DNA of 64,000 nucleotides from Microcoleus sp. FACHB-68 (lineage in GTDB: Bacteria > Cyanobacteriota > Cyanobacteriia > Cyanobacteriales > Oscillatoriaceae), in the NCBI RefSeq assembly GCF_014695715.1, contig NZ_JACJOT010000009.1, positions 372,001-436,000 of the forward strand, read 5' to 3'. Below the pieces are notes generated by a model. The model ran no database searches. It was not told where the DNA came from and saw only the letters and a program-made list of their open reading frames with translations. The position numbers were made by a program, and so were the translations under genes. Numbering within the stretch: the stretch's first letter is position 1; every line of letters starts with the position of its first letter. Below, piece by piece: positions 9,504-18,228 of this stretch.

Positions 9504-9595
9504 TATAAAAACTTGCAGGTCTTTAAAACATCCAACTTTTTTTTGGTAGGAGAATTTCTCTCTGTAAAAACGTGCCGAGATTTAAAACATTCAAC
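9504..9595. repeat. Imperfect 33-bp direct repeat pair
   Basis: Two similar 33-bp stretches, 9504-9536 and 9563-9595, share TAAAAAC, a central variable part, then TTTAAAACAT and CAAC. They are 59 bp apart in the gap between the kimA-like gene and the ndhD terminator. No gene is supported here; a short open frame on the minus strand has no recognisable product. Confidence 0.5.
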
Positions 9596-9631
9596 CCGCC
9601 TAAGCTTTGGGAATAGAGGGAACGAATCAAA

Positions 9632-9662
9632 TAAAAAAAGCTCCTCAGAATAACTGAGAAGC
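9632..9662 (-). terminator. Rho-independent terminator after ndhD
   Basis: Read on the minus strand, GCTTCTCAG, loop TTATT and CTGAGGAGC make a 9-bp stem with one G-U pair, followed at once by seven T residues. It lies about 30 bp after the ndhD stop codon. Confidence 0.88.
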
Positions 9663-9694
9663 CGGCAAACAAACACAATATATTGGGTGAAATT

Positions 9695-11305
9695 CTAACT
9701 TCCGCCAATCACCGGGGCAACAAGCACCGGCAGATCCGCTAAGGGTGCCGGTTGTAGCGCCACCGGCTTAGAATGCGGCTTCTGCGCTAGCGTTGGCACC
9801 GAATCTCTCAGTCGCGCCGTTAGCTGCACGATCGTTGCATCATAAACCTGAGTCAGAATCTTGGGATATAAACCAATCCCAATAATCGGCACCAACAGAG
9901 AAGCAATGATAAACACTTCTCGCGGTTCCGCATCCACCAAAACCTCGTGGCTGACGAGTTCTTTATTTTCTGGGCCGTAGAAAATCTCACGCAGCATCGA
10001 CAGCAAGTAAATCGGAGTTAGAATCACCCCAACCGCTGCCAAAAATACCACGATCACCTTAAACGTTGAGCTATAGGCATCACTGGTTGCAAAGCCTACA
10101 AATACCATCAACTCCGCCACAAAACCGCTCATCCCTGGCAGTGCTAAAGACGCCAGAGAACAAGCCGTCCACATCGCGAAAACCTTCCGCATCTTCTGCC
10201 CAACGCCCCCCATTTCATCTAGCATCAGGGTGTGCGTTCGGTCATAGGTGGCTCCCACCATAAAGAAGAGACTTGCCCCAATTAGCCCGTGGGAAACCAT
10301 TTGCAGCATTGCCCCACTCGTTCCTAGGTCGGTAAAAGAACCTAGCCCAATCAGAACAAACCCCATGTGGGAAATCGAAGAGTAAGCAATCTTGCGTTTT
10401 AAGTTTCGCTGGGCAAAGGAAGTCAGGGCGGCATAGATAATATTGACAACCCCCAGAATCACCAGCACCGGCGCAAACACCGCATGAGCATCTGGAAGCA
10501 TCCCGGCATTCATGCGAAACAGCGCATAACCGCCCATTTTCAACAGAATGCCGGCAAGCAACATATGTGCCGGTGCCGTCGCCTCCCCGTGGGCGTCAGG
10601 CAGCCAAGTGTGCAGCGGAAAAATTGGCAGCTTTACCCCGTAGGCGATTAAGAAGCCCCCATAAAGCCACAACTGCAGGTTCATGGCGTAATCTTTGTTG
10701 GCAATCGCCCGCATATCAAACGTTACGGTATCCCCGTAAAACGCCATCGTTAAGGCTGCCAACAGGATAAACAGCGAACCCCCCGCCGTGTAGAGAATAA
10801 ACTTCGTTGCCGCATATTGCCGCTTCTTGCCGCCCCAAATCGCCAGAATTAGGTAAACCGGCACCAATTCCAGTTCCCAAACTAGGAAAAACAGCAGCAT
10901 ATCCTGAACGGCAAACACCGCAATCTGGCCCCCATACATGGCCAGCATCAGGAAATAAAACAGCTTCGGCTTCAGCGTCACCGGCCAAGCGGCGAGAATT
11001 GCCAGGGTTGTAATAAAGGCAGTCAACAAAATCAGCGGCATTGACAGCCCATCGGCACCCACCGACCAATTCAAATCGAGTTGCGGCACCCAAGCATAGC
11101 TTTCTACCAGTTGCAACTCAGGATTGCTCAAATCGTACTGGCTGTAGAAAGCGTAAACCGTTACGGCTAAATCAATCAGCCCCACAATCAGGGCGTACCA
11201 TCTCACCGTTTTACCATCTTTGTCCGGGATCACGGGAAGCAGCAGCGCTGCCGTGATTGGAAACAAGATGATAAATGTGAGCCAGGGAAAATCAGCTAAA
11301 TTCAT
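9695..11305 (-). CDS. ndhD: NAD(P)H-quinone oxidoreductase subunit 4 (NdhD)
   Basis: A 536-aa Complex I antiporter-like subunit with about 14 membrane helices. Diagnostic parts are [35 protein letters not shown] (with the conserved membrane Glu), [20 protein letters not shown] and [13 protein letters not shown]. In cyanobacteria NdhD forms the distal membrane arm of NDH-1, which takes part in respiration, cyclic electron flow and, with specific NdhD/NdhF pairs, CO2 uptake. It follows ndhF on the same strand after 151 bp and ends at a strong terminator. The pairing and the rbcR neighbour suggest the NdhD1/NdhF1 (respiratory/cyclic) type, but that assignment needs a tree. Start: ATG at 11305. 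Confidence 0.96.
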   Translation of the reverse strand: MNLADFPWLTFIILFPITAALLLPVIPDKDGKTVRWYALIVGLIDLAVTVYAFYSQYDLSNPELQLVESYAWVPQLDLNWSVGADGLSMPLILLTAFITTLAILAAWPVTLKPKLFYFLMLAMYGGQIAVFAVQDMLLFFLVWELELVPVYLILAIWGGKKRQYAATKFILYTAGGSLFILLAALTMAFYGDTVTFDMRAIANKDYAMNLQLWLYGGFLIAYGVKLPIFPLHTWLPDAHGEATAPAHMLLAGILLKMGGYALFRMNAGMLPDAHAVFAPVLVILGVVNIIYAALTSFAQRNLKRKIAYSSISHMGFVLIGLGSFTDLGTSGAMLQMVSHGLIGASLFFMVGATYDRTHTLMLDEMGGVGQKMRKVFAMWTACSLASLALPGMSGFVAELMVFVGFATSDAYSSTFKVIVVFLAAVGVILTPIYLLSMLREIFYGPENKELVSHEVLVDAEPREVFIIASLLVPIIGIGLYPKILTQVYDATIVQLTARLRDSVPTLAQKPHSKPVALQPAPLADLPVLVAPVIGGS

Positions 11306-11344
11306 AATTGCAAATTGTTAATTGGCAATTGAGCAATGAGCCAG

Positions 11345-11456
11345 AATGCGGCAATATCCACATCCTTAGCTTGCCTCCGCGAAGCGGTGGGATTGGGAAT
11401 CGGGCATTGGTTGGATTGTTTACCATGCCCTATGCCCAATTCCCCATGCCCGACTA
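11345..11456. repeat. Intergenic repeat block between ndhF and ndhD
   Basis: The 151-bp spacer holds a small hairpin with GAA loop (CCTCCGC-GAA-GCGGTGG, one mismatch) and then several degenerate CCCATGCCC/CCCAATTCCCC words. Both are typical cyanobacterial intergenic repeats and resemble the block at 13858-13978. Confidence 0.5.
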
Positions 11457-13544
11457 TCAACTTACTCCAAAGACAATCACGATTCCTAAAACAGCCCCAA
11501 ATACTATCAGGGCGTAGAATTGAGCGCGGCCCGTTTCAAAGTATTTCAGCCCTTCGCCACTCAATACTGTAATTAAACCTGTGAGGTTCACAGCACCATC
11601 AACAACTCGATAGTCCACTTCCATCACTTGCCGCGCTAACCGGCGGCTACCTTTGACGAAGAGGAAATCGTAGATGTTATCGAAATACCACTTGTTGAGC
11701 GACAGCTTGTAGAGTGGTTGGATTGTTTTGGCGATTGCTGCGGGGTCAATCTTGCGACTCAGATACATCAGAGAAGCGAGGGTGATGCCAATCAAAGCAA
11801 TCCCGACAGAACTGCCGCCCATGATCAGGAATTCGTTTAAATTGAATTCCTCTGCGTGTTCGAGTGCCGGTGTTCCATGCAATGCTTCCACAGCCGCCAT
11901 GACGGTTGGGGGATGGATAAACTCCTCAAAGTAATTTGCAAAGGGAGTTCCCAGCAAACCAATCAGGACAGAAGGCACTGCCAACGCCATCAGGGGGAAC
12001 GTCATCGTTAGCGGTGACTCGTGAGGAAATTCACTATGACCGTGATGGGCATGAGGGTCGCTGTCATGTTCCAATTCCTTGGGGTTCATCGCTCCTGGCC
12101 CAAAAGCCGGCTGCAGTTCTTTGCCGCTTTCTGCAAGCAACTGGTTGCGAATCTGCTGATCATTACCCCGGAATTTCCCTTCAAATGTCGAGAAATACAT
12201 CCGGAACATATAGAAGGCGGTAATGCCGGCAGTCACCCAGCCAACGCCCCACAGAAATGGATTTACGGCAAAGGTAGAACCTAAGATTTCATCCTTAGAC
12301 CAGAAGCCGGCAAATGGCGGAATCCCGCAGATCGCCAAGGTTCCAATCAAAAAGGTGGTGGCTGTCACCGGCATATGTTTCCGCAAACCTCCCATCAGGC
12401 GCATATCCTGCGCCAAGACGGCATCATGACCCACAACGCCTTCCATGCCGTGAATTACTGAGCCAGAGCACAGGAACAGCATGGCTTTGAAGTAAGCGTG
12501 GGTCATTAGGTGAAACAAGCCGGCTCCATAAGCTCCCACTCCCATTGCCATCACCATATAGCCGAGCTGGGAGATGGTTGAGTAAGCTAAGCCTTTTTTA
12601 ATGTCGTTTTGAGTAATCGCAATCGTCGCCCCTAAAAAGGCTGTGAAAGCGCCGGTGTAAGCGATTACATCCATTGCCACCGGCACGCCTTCAAACACTG
12701 GGTACATCCGGGCGATCAAAAAGACGCCGGCTGCAACCATTGTTGCGGCGTGAATCAAGGCTGAAATGGGTGTTGGGCCTTCCATTGCGTCTGGCAGCCA
12801 GACTTGCAGGGGAAATTGCGCTGATTTGGCGACCGGCCCTAAAAAGACCAGAATTGCAAATAAGGCAGCCAAACCACCACTTAAGGCACCAGACTGCACC
12901 AAATCTTGCAATCGTGCACCGATCTCGTTGAATTCAAAGCTGCCGGTGCTCCAATAGAGTGCCAGAATTCCCAGCAGCAAACCAAAGTCACCCACGCGGT
13001 TTGTGACAAACGCCTTCTGGCAAGCATCCGCCGCCGCTTTTCGGTCATACCAGAACCCGATCAGCAGGTATGAACACATACCGACCAGTTCCCAGAAAAT
13101 ATAAACTTGTACCAGATTTGGGCTAACCACCAGACCCAACATCGAGGAGCTAAACAAGCTCAGGTATGCGTAGAAGCGCACATACCCCGGATCGTGAGCC
13201 ATGTAGCCATCTGTATAAACCATTACCAAAAAGGCTACGGTTGTCACGATGACCAACATCAGAGAGGTCAGGGGGTCAATCGTGTAGCCCATCCGCAGGT
13301 GGAAATCTCCCGCTGCAGCCCATTCCAAGGTATAGAGATAGGGTTCATGACCTTGAATTTGACTCCAGAGCAGCGCAAAGGAAAAAACCATTGCTGCTCC
13401 TAGCAAGGAGACTATAAACACAGCATTCAACTGCCGCAGACGGTTGGTTAACCCATTAAAAGAAATTAAGCCCAGGCCAACCACCATTGCCCCTAATAGA
13501 GGCAGGACTGGAATCACCCAGGCATACTGATAGATTGGTTCCAT
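11457..13544 (-). CDS. ndhF: NAD(P)H-quinone oxidoreductase subunit 5 (NdhF)
   Basis: About 695 aa; the NdhF/NuoL antiporter-like subunit of NDH-1 at the tip of the membrane arm. Motifs seen are YTIDPLTSLMLVIVTTVAFL, FWELVGMCSYLLIGFWYDRK, QVWLPDAMEGPTPISALIHA and AYSTISQLGYMVMAMGVGAY. A His/Asp-rich loop (DSDPHAHHGHSE) and the long C-terminal lateral-helix region follow. The length suits NdhF1. The start is taken as the ATG at 13544; a GTG immediately upstream is also in frame. It is transcribed toward ndhD, so the two form a likely operon encoding two interacting subunits. Confidence 0.96.
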   Translation of the reverse strand: MEPIYQYAWVIPVLPLLGAMVVGLGLISFNGLTNRLRQLNAVFIVSLLGAAMVFSFALLWSQIQGHEPYLYTLEWAAAGDFHLRMGYTIDPLTSLMLVIVTTVAFLVMVYTDGYMAHDPGYVRFYAYLSLFSSSMLGLVVSPNLVQVYIFWELVGMCSYLLIGFWYDRKAAADACQKAFVTNRVGDFGLLLGILALYWSTGSFEFNEIGARLQDLVQSGALSGGLAALFAILVFLGPVAKSAQFPLQVWLPDAMEGPTPISALIHAATMVAAGVFLIARMYPVFEGVPVAMDVIAYTGAFTAFLGATIAITQNDIKKGLAYSTISQLGYMVMAMGVGAYGAGLFHLMTHAYFKAMLFLCSGSVIHGMEGVVGHDAVLAQDMRLMGGLRKHMPVTATTFLIGTLAICGIPPFAGFWSKDEILGSTFAVNPFLWGVGWVTAGITAFYMFRMYFSTFEGKFRGNDQQIRNQLLAESGKELQPAFGPGAMNPKELEHDSDPHAHHGHSEFPHESPLTMTFPLMALAVPSVLIGLLGTPFANYFEEFIHPPTVMAAVEALHGTPALEHAEEFNLNEFLIMGGSSVGIALIGITLASLMYLSRKIDPAAIAKTIQPLYKLSLNKWYFDNIYDFLFVKGSRRLARQVMEVDYRVVDGAVNLTGLITVLSGEGLKYFETGRAQFYALIVFGAVLGIVIVFGVS

Positions 13545-13628
13545 CACTGAACGCCTACTTTAAGTTTCTTTACTCATTTGGCAGAATTGTTTACATTGTG
13601 ACATACGGTGCGCGGCTACGACTGGGGA

Positions 13629-13654
13629 TTATAATGATTTAAAATTCAGTCAAA
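13629..13654 (-). promoter_or_regulatory. Possible ndhF promoter
   Basis: On the minus strand a perfect TATAAT (complement of 13629-13634) is preceded by TTGACT (complement of 13649-13654) with a 14-bp spacer. That spacing is shorter than ideal, so this is a candidate only. It would give a leader of about 80 nt before ndhF. Confidence 0.35.
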
Positions 13655-13857
13655 TAGACAGTCGCTTAACATTTTTGTTTGACTACTGCAAGTAAAAAGA
13701 TCACTTTTAAAAATTGGCATAGGGCAATCTTGTAGTGACTTACCATAAGCGAGGGGATGATATGCTACTCCCCACCGGCATAGCTTAGTTAGTCCGAAAT
13801 GGTGAAATAGAAGATTGCATGGGATAGGCTGTTCACCACATTTCTCCCCCTCTTCCC

Positions 13858-13978
13858 TAGTCCCATGCCCGATGCCCCTACCTTTAGGTAGGCGAAGCCT
13901 TGACCCATGCCCCATGCCCCTACCTTTAGGTAGGCGAAGCCTTGACCCATGCCCCATGCCCCATGCCCCATGCCCCTC
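13858..13978. repeat. 42-bp tandem duplication embedded in CCCATGCC heptamer repeats
   Basis: Two identical 42-bp units (13879-13920 and 13921-13962) each contain TACCTTTAGGTAGGCGAAGC followed by CCCATGCCCC words. Further heptamers of the form CCCCATG run on either side. This matches the short tandemly repeated repetitive (STRR) type known from filamentous cyanobacteria. The rest of the 13548-14048 gap holds no supported gene. Confidence 0.75.
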
Positions 13979-13983
13979 CATAG

Positions 13984-14018
13984 AAAAACCCCACCAAGAC
14001 TTTGCTCCAAGTGGGGTT
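13984..14018 (-). terminator. Terminator after the thioredoxin-like gene
   Basis: On the minus strand AACCCCAC pairs with GTGGGGTT over a 16-nt loop and is followed by a T-run (complement of the A-run at 13984-13988). It lies 31-65 bp past the stop of the thioredoxin-like gene and separates it from ndhF. Confidence 0.75.
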
Positions 14019-14048
14019 GTTGAAACTCGACGAGATCAGACACTTTTT

Positions 14049-14438
14049 CTAGGCAGAATAAGGATGGCGCTCCTGTGCCGGCTGCAGACAAAGGGTTTTA
14101 GAATGTTTTGCGTAGTTGAGGGCGATCGCTTCTAGCGCCATCCGCAGATCGTCTCGTCCGTTAAAACCATCGAGTCGATGCCGCACTTTGCCTTCTTCAA
14201 ACAGGATCAACGTCGGCAAAGTCGTAAGTCGGTAAGTGTTTGCTACTTTTAAACTTTCGTCAGCATTAAATCCAACAATTTTGAGGTGATCGCCCCACTC
14301 TGCCTGATAGCGCATCAAGATGGGGTTAATCATTCGGCACAGGCCGCACCAGGGTGCCCAAAAATGAACTAAAACAGGAGTGGAAGATTCTAAAACTTCT
14401 TGTGTAAACGCCCGCTCACTAATAGTTGACAGCAGCAT
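14049..14438 (-). CDS. Thioredoxin-like protein with CGLC active site
   Basis: A 129-aa thioredoxin-fold protein. The active-site segment reads FWAPWCGLCRMINP (residues about 26-39), so the usual CGPC is CGLC. The cis-proline follows in LTTLPTLILFEEG, and a C-terminal tail extends past the fold (HSKTLCLQPAQERHPYSA). Both redox cysteines are present, so disulfide exchange is plausible; replacing Pro by Leu usually raises the flexibility and changes the potential of this motif. It is cytoplasmic (no signal peptide). It lies about 100 bp downstream of the NnrU gene on the same strand and has its own terminator. Confidence 0.88.
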   Translation of the reverse strand: MLLSTISERAFTQEVLESSTPVLVHFWAPWCGLCRMINPILMRYQAEWGDHLKIVGFNADESLKVANTYRLTTLPTLILFEEGKVRHRLDGFNGRDDLRMALEAIALNYAKHSKTLCLQPAQERHPYSA

Positions 14439-14539
14439 GATTCCTCAAGATTTATTTCTGTTTACTATCGGCTTTGGGATCATGCTACCGCTAATTGGGA
14501 TCATCTGGACAACTGAATTCGTAACGTTTGCGGCGAATT

Positions 14540-15253
14540 TTACCAGCCGGCACTGGCTGTTACTCGGATTAACAGGGGATGCGCCCACCATAGCAGCAGG
14601 ATGAAGCCGGTGACGCCTAGGTACGACGGACGGACAAACTCCCGCCACTCAAAGGTTTGCCGGCCTTGGAGAATCGCTAAAAAGGGGGTAATCGAAGTGC
14701 GAGATTTAACGGCTTCAAACGCGTCTCCGTAACGACTGGCAAGCCGGCGATCCCCATGCCACACTCCAAAGATATGGTGCAGGATCAAACCGATGGAAGT
14801 GACGAGGGTAAAAGAGGTGCCGATCCAGAGTGTGTGGGCAATACACCAAATGATCTGTCCTACCATCTGGGGGTGCCTGGTGACGCGGATGATGCCGGTT
14901 TCGTAGAGGTGAACTTGGGGCTTAGTCACCGCTGCGATTTCTAAGAGGTTAAAGGTTGCTGGGTAGAGAAAAAAGAAAGAAATTGCCGAGAGTACCCATA
15001 CTGCCGGCTGCACTCCTCTGACTCCCTGCACCTGCCACAACTGCCAGCCGTCATATCGATGATTAAAGAAATAGACAATTAGCACCACGGCTAAAGGCAA
15101 GCTCACCAGGGCGAACAAGACGCGGTAAAGCCTCGCCCCTAGGCGTTTTTCTCCCCAAGGACGCAAGCCGGCTAAACCGCTGTGAGCGATCGCAAAACCC
15201 AGCAGCAGTCCCAGCATGATCAAATGGCTCGTCGTTAGCCCATTAAAAGACAT
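14540..15253 (-). CDS. NnrU family membrane protein (Z-ISO-like)
   Basis: About 237 aa from the ATG at 15253; an upstream GTG at 15262 would add three residues. Six or so hydrophobic segments and the family signature region TGIIRVTRHPQMVGQIIWCIAHTLWIG are present, with His and Arg conserved on a membrane face. NnrU proteins are homologous to the plant 15-cis-zeta-carotene isomerase Z-ISO, a heme enzyme of carotenoid synthesis. Cyanobacterial members might carry this activity, but the role here is inference. It lies divergent from rbcR with a long shared upstream region and precedes the thioredoxin-like gene on the same strand. Confidence 0.82.
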   Translation of the reverse strand: MSFNGLTTSHLIMLGLLLGFAIAHSGLAGLRPWGEKRLGARLYRVLFALVSLPLAVVLIVYFFNHRYDGWQLWQVQGVRGVQPAVWVLSAISFFFLYPATFNLLEIAAVTKPQVHLYETGIIRVTRHPQMVGQIIWCIAHTLWIGTSFTLVTSIGLILHHIFGVWHGDRRLASRYGDAFEAVKSRTSITPFLAILQGRQTFEWREFVRPSYLGVTGFILLLWWAHPLLIRVTASAGW

Positions 15254-15342
15254 CGCACTCACTCAATCGAAAAAATAAAATACAATCAGCACGACTTACA
15301 GGTTGGGGTCAGTTGGTTAATTCCTGATACATTCAGAAGAGT

Positions 15343-15398
15343 CCAGTTGTACCCACTTCTAGATATTGTGCAAGTCAGGTAAATCTTAGTACAACTGG
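15343..15398. promoter_or_regulatory. Perfect 10-bp inverted repeat between nnrU-like gene and rbcR
   Basis: CCAGTTGTAC (15343-15352) and GTACAACTGG (15389-15398) are exact inverted copies 36 bp apart, in the 375-bp region between the two divergent genes. The arrangement suggests two operator half-sites or an RNA stem in a long rbcR leader. The remainder of this gap shows no gene. Confidence 0.45.
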
Positions 15399-15628
15399 TC
15401 AAGGTTGCAGTTGAAAGATTCTGGATATCTTCTTCTGAGCCACTAATTTCTTTGTGCTTGGACTTTGACCCCCATCGTCACAAACGATTTAAAGGGACGT
15501 GTACCCTGTTGTGCTACTGTCGTTGTGTTAGAAGCACCAAAACATACTGGGCCACTTAATCACTCAGTCCGCATCCGTTGAATCGGTTGGCTGCCTCAAG
15601 GCTCCTTTCCCCTTTCAGGTTTAGCGAT

Positions 15629-16633
15629 ATGTCCGACCTTCCTTTCACGTTAGATCAGTTACGCATCCTCAAAGCAATCGCCGCTGAGGGCAGTTTTAAA
15701 CGGGCCGCTGATAGCTTATATGTCTCACAGCCGGCTGTCAGTCTGCAAGTGCAAAATTTAGAGCGGCAGTTGGATGTACCATTGTTTGATCGGGGGGGCC
15801 GGCGTGCCCAACTGACAGAAGCAGGGCACCTACTTCTCAGCTACGGGGAAAAGATTTTGACGCTTTGCCAGGAAACCTGTCGAGCGATTGAGGATCTGCA
15901 AAACCTTCAAGGCGGCACCCTGATTGTTGGCGCTTCTCAGACAACAGGGACTTATCTTCTGCCTCGCATGATTGGGATGTTCCGGCAACGCTATCCCGAT
16001 GTGGCGGTACAATTGCACGTTCACTCAACTCGGCGCACCGCGTGGAGTGTGGCCAATGGTCAAATTGATTTGGCCATCGTCGGCGGTGAAATTCCCCCAG
16101 AATTGCAAGAATCTTTAGAAGTTGTGCCTTATGCCGATGATGAACTGGCCCTGATTTTGCCGGTTTTTCACCCGCTTACTAAAATTGATCCGATTCAAAA
16201 AGAAGACCTTTACAAATTGCAGTTTATCACCCTTGACTCGCAATCAACGATTCGCAAGGTGATCGATCAGGTTCTCTCTCGCTGCGGAATCGATACGCGC
16301 CGGCTCAAAATCGAGATGGAATTGAACTCGATTGAAGCAATTAAAAATGCCGTGCAAGCCGGCTTAGGTGCTGCGTTTGTCTCGATTTCTGCGATTGAGA
16401 AGGAGTTGCAGATGGGCGTGATCCACCGTGCTCCCATTGAGGAAGTGGTGGTGAAACGGATGCTGTCAGTTATTTATAATCCGAACCGCTATCGCTCAAA
16501 AGCCGCAGAGGCATTTAGCCGCGAAATATTACCCCAATTTGCCACGCAAGGGCTGGAAAAGCATCTGATACCGACTCTGCCGGTGGAATCAAATGCTTTA
16601 GAGACAGCTTCCCCTAACTCAACAGGAAGTTAA
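15629..16633 (+). CDS. rbcR: RbcR/Ycf30-type LysR transcriptional regulator
   Basis: About 334 aa from the ATG at 15629 ([17 protein letters not shown]), chosen because this is the strongly conserved N-terminus of the RbcR/Ycf30 family; an upstream ATG at 15578 is less likely. The winged helix-turn-helix covers residues about 5-65 ([20 protein letters not shown]), and the effector-binding domain includes [16 protein letters not shown]. Members control carbon-fixation genes such as rbcLS and, for the related NdhR, ndh and Ci-uptake genes. Location beside ndhF/ndhD matches the common cyanobacterial arrangement. Whether this one binds the inverted repeat upstream (15343-15398) is inference. Confidence 0.93.
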   Translation: MSDLPFTLDQLRILKAIAAEGSFKRAADSLYVSQPAVSLQVQNLERQLDVPLFDRGGRRAQLTEAGHLLLSYGEKILTLCQETCRAIEDLQNLQGGTLIVGASQTTGTYLLPRMIGMFRQRYPDVAVQLHVHSTRRTAWSVANGQIDLAIVGGEIPPELQESLEVVPYADDELALILPVFHPLTKIDPIQKEDLYKLQFITLDSQSTIRKVIDQVLSRCGIDTRRLKIEMELNSIEAIKNAVQAGLGAAFVSISAIEKELQMGVIHRAPIEEVVVKRMLSVIYNPNRYRSKAAEAFSREILPQFATQGLEKHLIPTLPVESNALETASPNSTGS

Positions 16634-16748
16634 TCTGGGTTTTTGATCGGGTTTTCCTGTCCCAAATCCTCAGTTATTTGTCCCCAAGCTTTCGCCCTTG
16701 ACTTTTGACCGATAACCGATGATCGCTGAACTCTGACTTCTGACGGCT

Positions 16749-18200
16749 ATGGAAATTCTCTGCACCCGCACCGGCTGTCCCCGTCCCGTCAACTCTTTTG
16801 CCGATCTCGATGACAGCAACATTCTCAAAACAGTGCAGCAGAAGTTCTGCACCAGCTGCGGGATGCCGCTGATTTTAATTGGGCGGTATCTGCCGGTGAA
16901 ACTCCTGGGTAAGGGAGGATTTGGCGCAGCGTTTCTTGCTCGCGATCGCTATACCCCGGCGATGCGTCAGTGTGTGGTCAAACAGTTTCAACCGGCAGGC
17001 GATCTGACTCCCCAACAAATGCAAATCGCCCAAGGTTTATTTGAGCGCGAGGCGGTGGTTTTAGAGGAATTGGGCAACCGGCATCCCCAAATCCCGGATC
17101 TGTTTGCATTCTTTCCCCTGGAAGTCCCCGGCTTGCAACCGGGCAAACCAGACCAGTTTTTTTATCTGGTACAAGAATTTATTGATGGGCAAAATTTAGA
17201 GGAGGAACTGGCGCAGAAAGGGCAGTTCTCTGAAGCAGAGATTTTGGAAGTGCTGGGAGAAATCCTCAAGGTGCTGAAATTTGTCCACGAACACCATTCC
17301 ATCCACCGAGATATCAAGCCGGCGAATATTATGCGTGCTCGCAATGGCCGGCTTTTTTTGTTAGATTTCGGTGCCGTCAAGCAAGTGGCGCAGGCAGCAG
17401 GGGGAGATCCCGGACATCAGCGCAGCACCGGCATCTATTCGATGGGGTTCGCACCGCCAGAACAAATGGCCGGCAGCACGGTTTTTCCTTCCACTGATCT
17501 GTACGCCTTGGCAGTGACTTGCATTACATTGCTCACAGGCAAGTCGGCAATGGAGTTATTTGATTCCTACAGCAATGAGTTGAACTGGAGAGGATATGCA
17601 CGGGTTAGTGATCATCTCGCAACGATTTTAGATCGGATGCTGCTATCTGCTCCCAGCCGGCGCTTCCAGTCAGCCGACGAGGTGATTGCCGCCCTTTCTC
17701 CCCAACAACCCCAACCGGCACCCTCTCTTAACCCACCGCCGTCAATGCCGCCGACTTCTCTACCCACCCAGATCACAGCCCCCCGCCCAGCACCCGCAAC
17801 ACCGCCGGCTCAGCAGTCCCCACCAGCCCCCCTACAACGCCCAACAAAGCCTTCCTTCTCAACCTTTGAGCTGTTAGGAGGAGCTGCATTTACCGGCTTT
17901 CAGGGGGCTTTACTGGCGATTGCCATTAGTAGTGCACTCGGAATTTCTGGAGTAAGTTATCTTATTTGGTTGGGAATCTTGGCGAGTGTGATCTTTGCCC
18001 AAGCCCGCCGTGTGATTGAGGGCAAGGATTTACCAATTATTGCGATTGTGACGCTGGCGATTGTGTTGGGCGTTTCCCAGTTACAAGGTGGATTTGGCCT
18101 TCAGGGCGTAGTGGCAATTGCCGCCTTGGCCGGCTTATCTGCAGTCGCCCTCACCGCACTGTTTCGCCTAATTTACAAGTTACTTTCCAGTATTTTTTAA
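16749..18200 (+). CDS. Membrane-anchored Ser/Thr protein kinase with N-terminal zinc-ribbon-like segment
   Basis: A 483-aa kinase. Residues 5-40 carry CTRTGC and later CTSCG, a four-cysteine zinc-ribbon-like head common in cyanobacterial kinases. The Hanks kinase domain (about 45-315) has the glycine loop LGKGGFGAAF, the Lys in VVKQF, catalytic HRDIKPANIM and DFG (LDFGAVKQV), plus the APPEQ segment. A Pro-rich linker (about 318-372) leads to three or four hydrophobic segments at the C-terminus. The kinase therefore probably faces the cytoplasm with a membrane-embedded tail. A PstS-like gene starts 28 bp downstream, so an operon is likely. Confidence 0.93.
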   Translation: MEILCTRTGCPRPVNSFADLDDSNILKTVQQKFCTSCGMPLILIGRYLPVKLLGKGGFGAAFLARDRYTPAMRQCVVKQFQPAGDLTPQQMQIAQGLFEREAVVLEELGNRHPQIPDLFAFFPLEVPGLQPGKPDQFFYLVQEFIDGQNLEEELAQKGQFSEAEILEVLGEILKVLKFVHEHHSIHRDIKPANIMRARNGRLFLLDFGAVKQVAQAAGGDPGHQRSTGIYSMGFAPPEQMAGSTVFPSTDLYALAVTCITLLTGKSAMELFDSYSNELNWRGYARVSDHLATILDRMLLSAPSRRFQSADEVIAALSPQQPQPAPSLNPPPSMPPTSLPTQITAPRPAPATPPAQQSPPAPLQRPTKPSFSTFELLGGAAFTGFQGALLAIAISSALGISGVSYLIWLGILASVIFAQARRVIEGKDLPIIAIVTLAIVLGVSQLQGGFGLQGVVAIAALAGLSAVALTALFRLIYKLLSSIF

Positions 18201-18228
18201 GCCGGTGGGGGAGTAGGGCAATCTATCC

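Noticed and set aside
9415-9530. Possible c-di-AMP (ydaO-type) riboswitch upstream of the KimA-like gene
   Set aside because: I looked for the conserved riboswitch segments on the minus strand and did not recognise them; only about 85 bp of leader before the direct repeats.
9523-9708. 61-codon minus-strand frame between kimA-like gene and ndhD
   Set aside because: Overlaps the ndhD terminator and the end of ndhD; low-complexity hydrophobic shadow.
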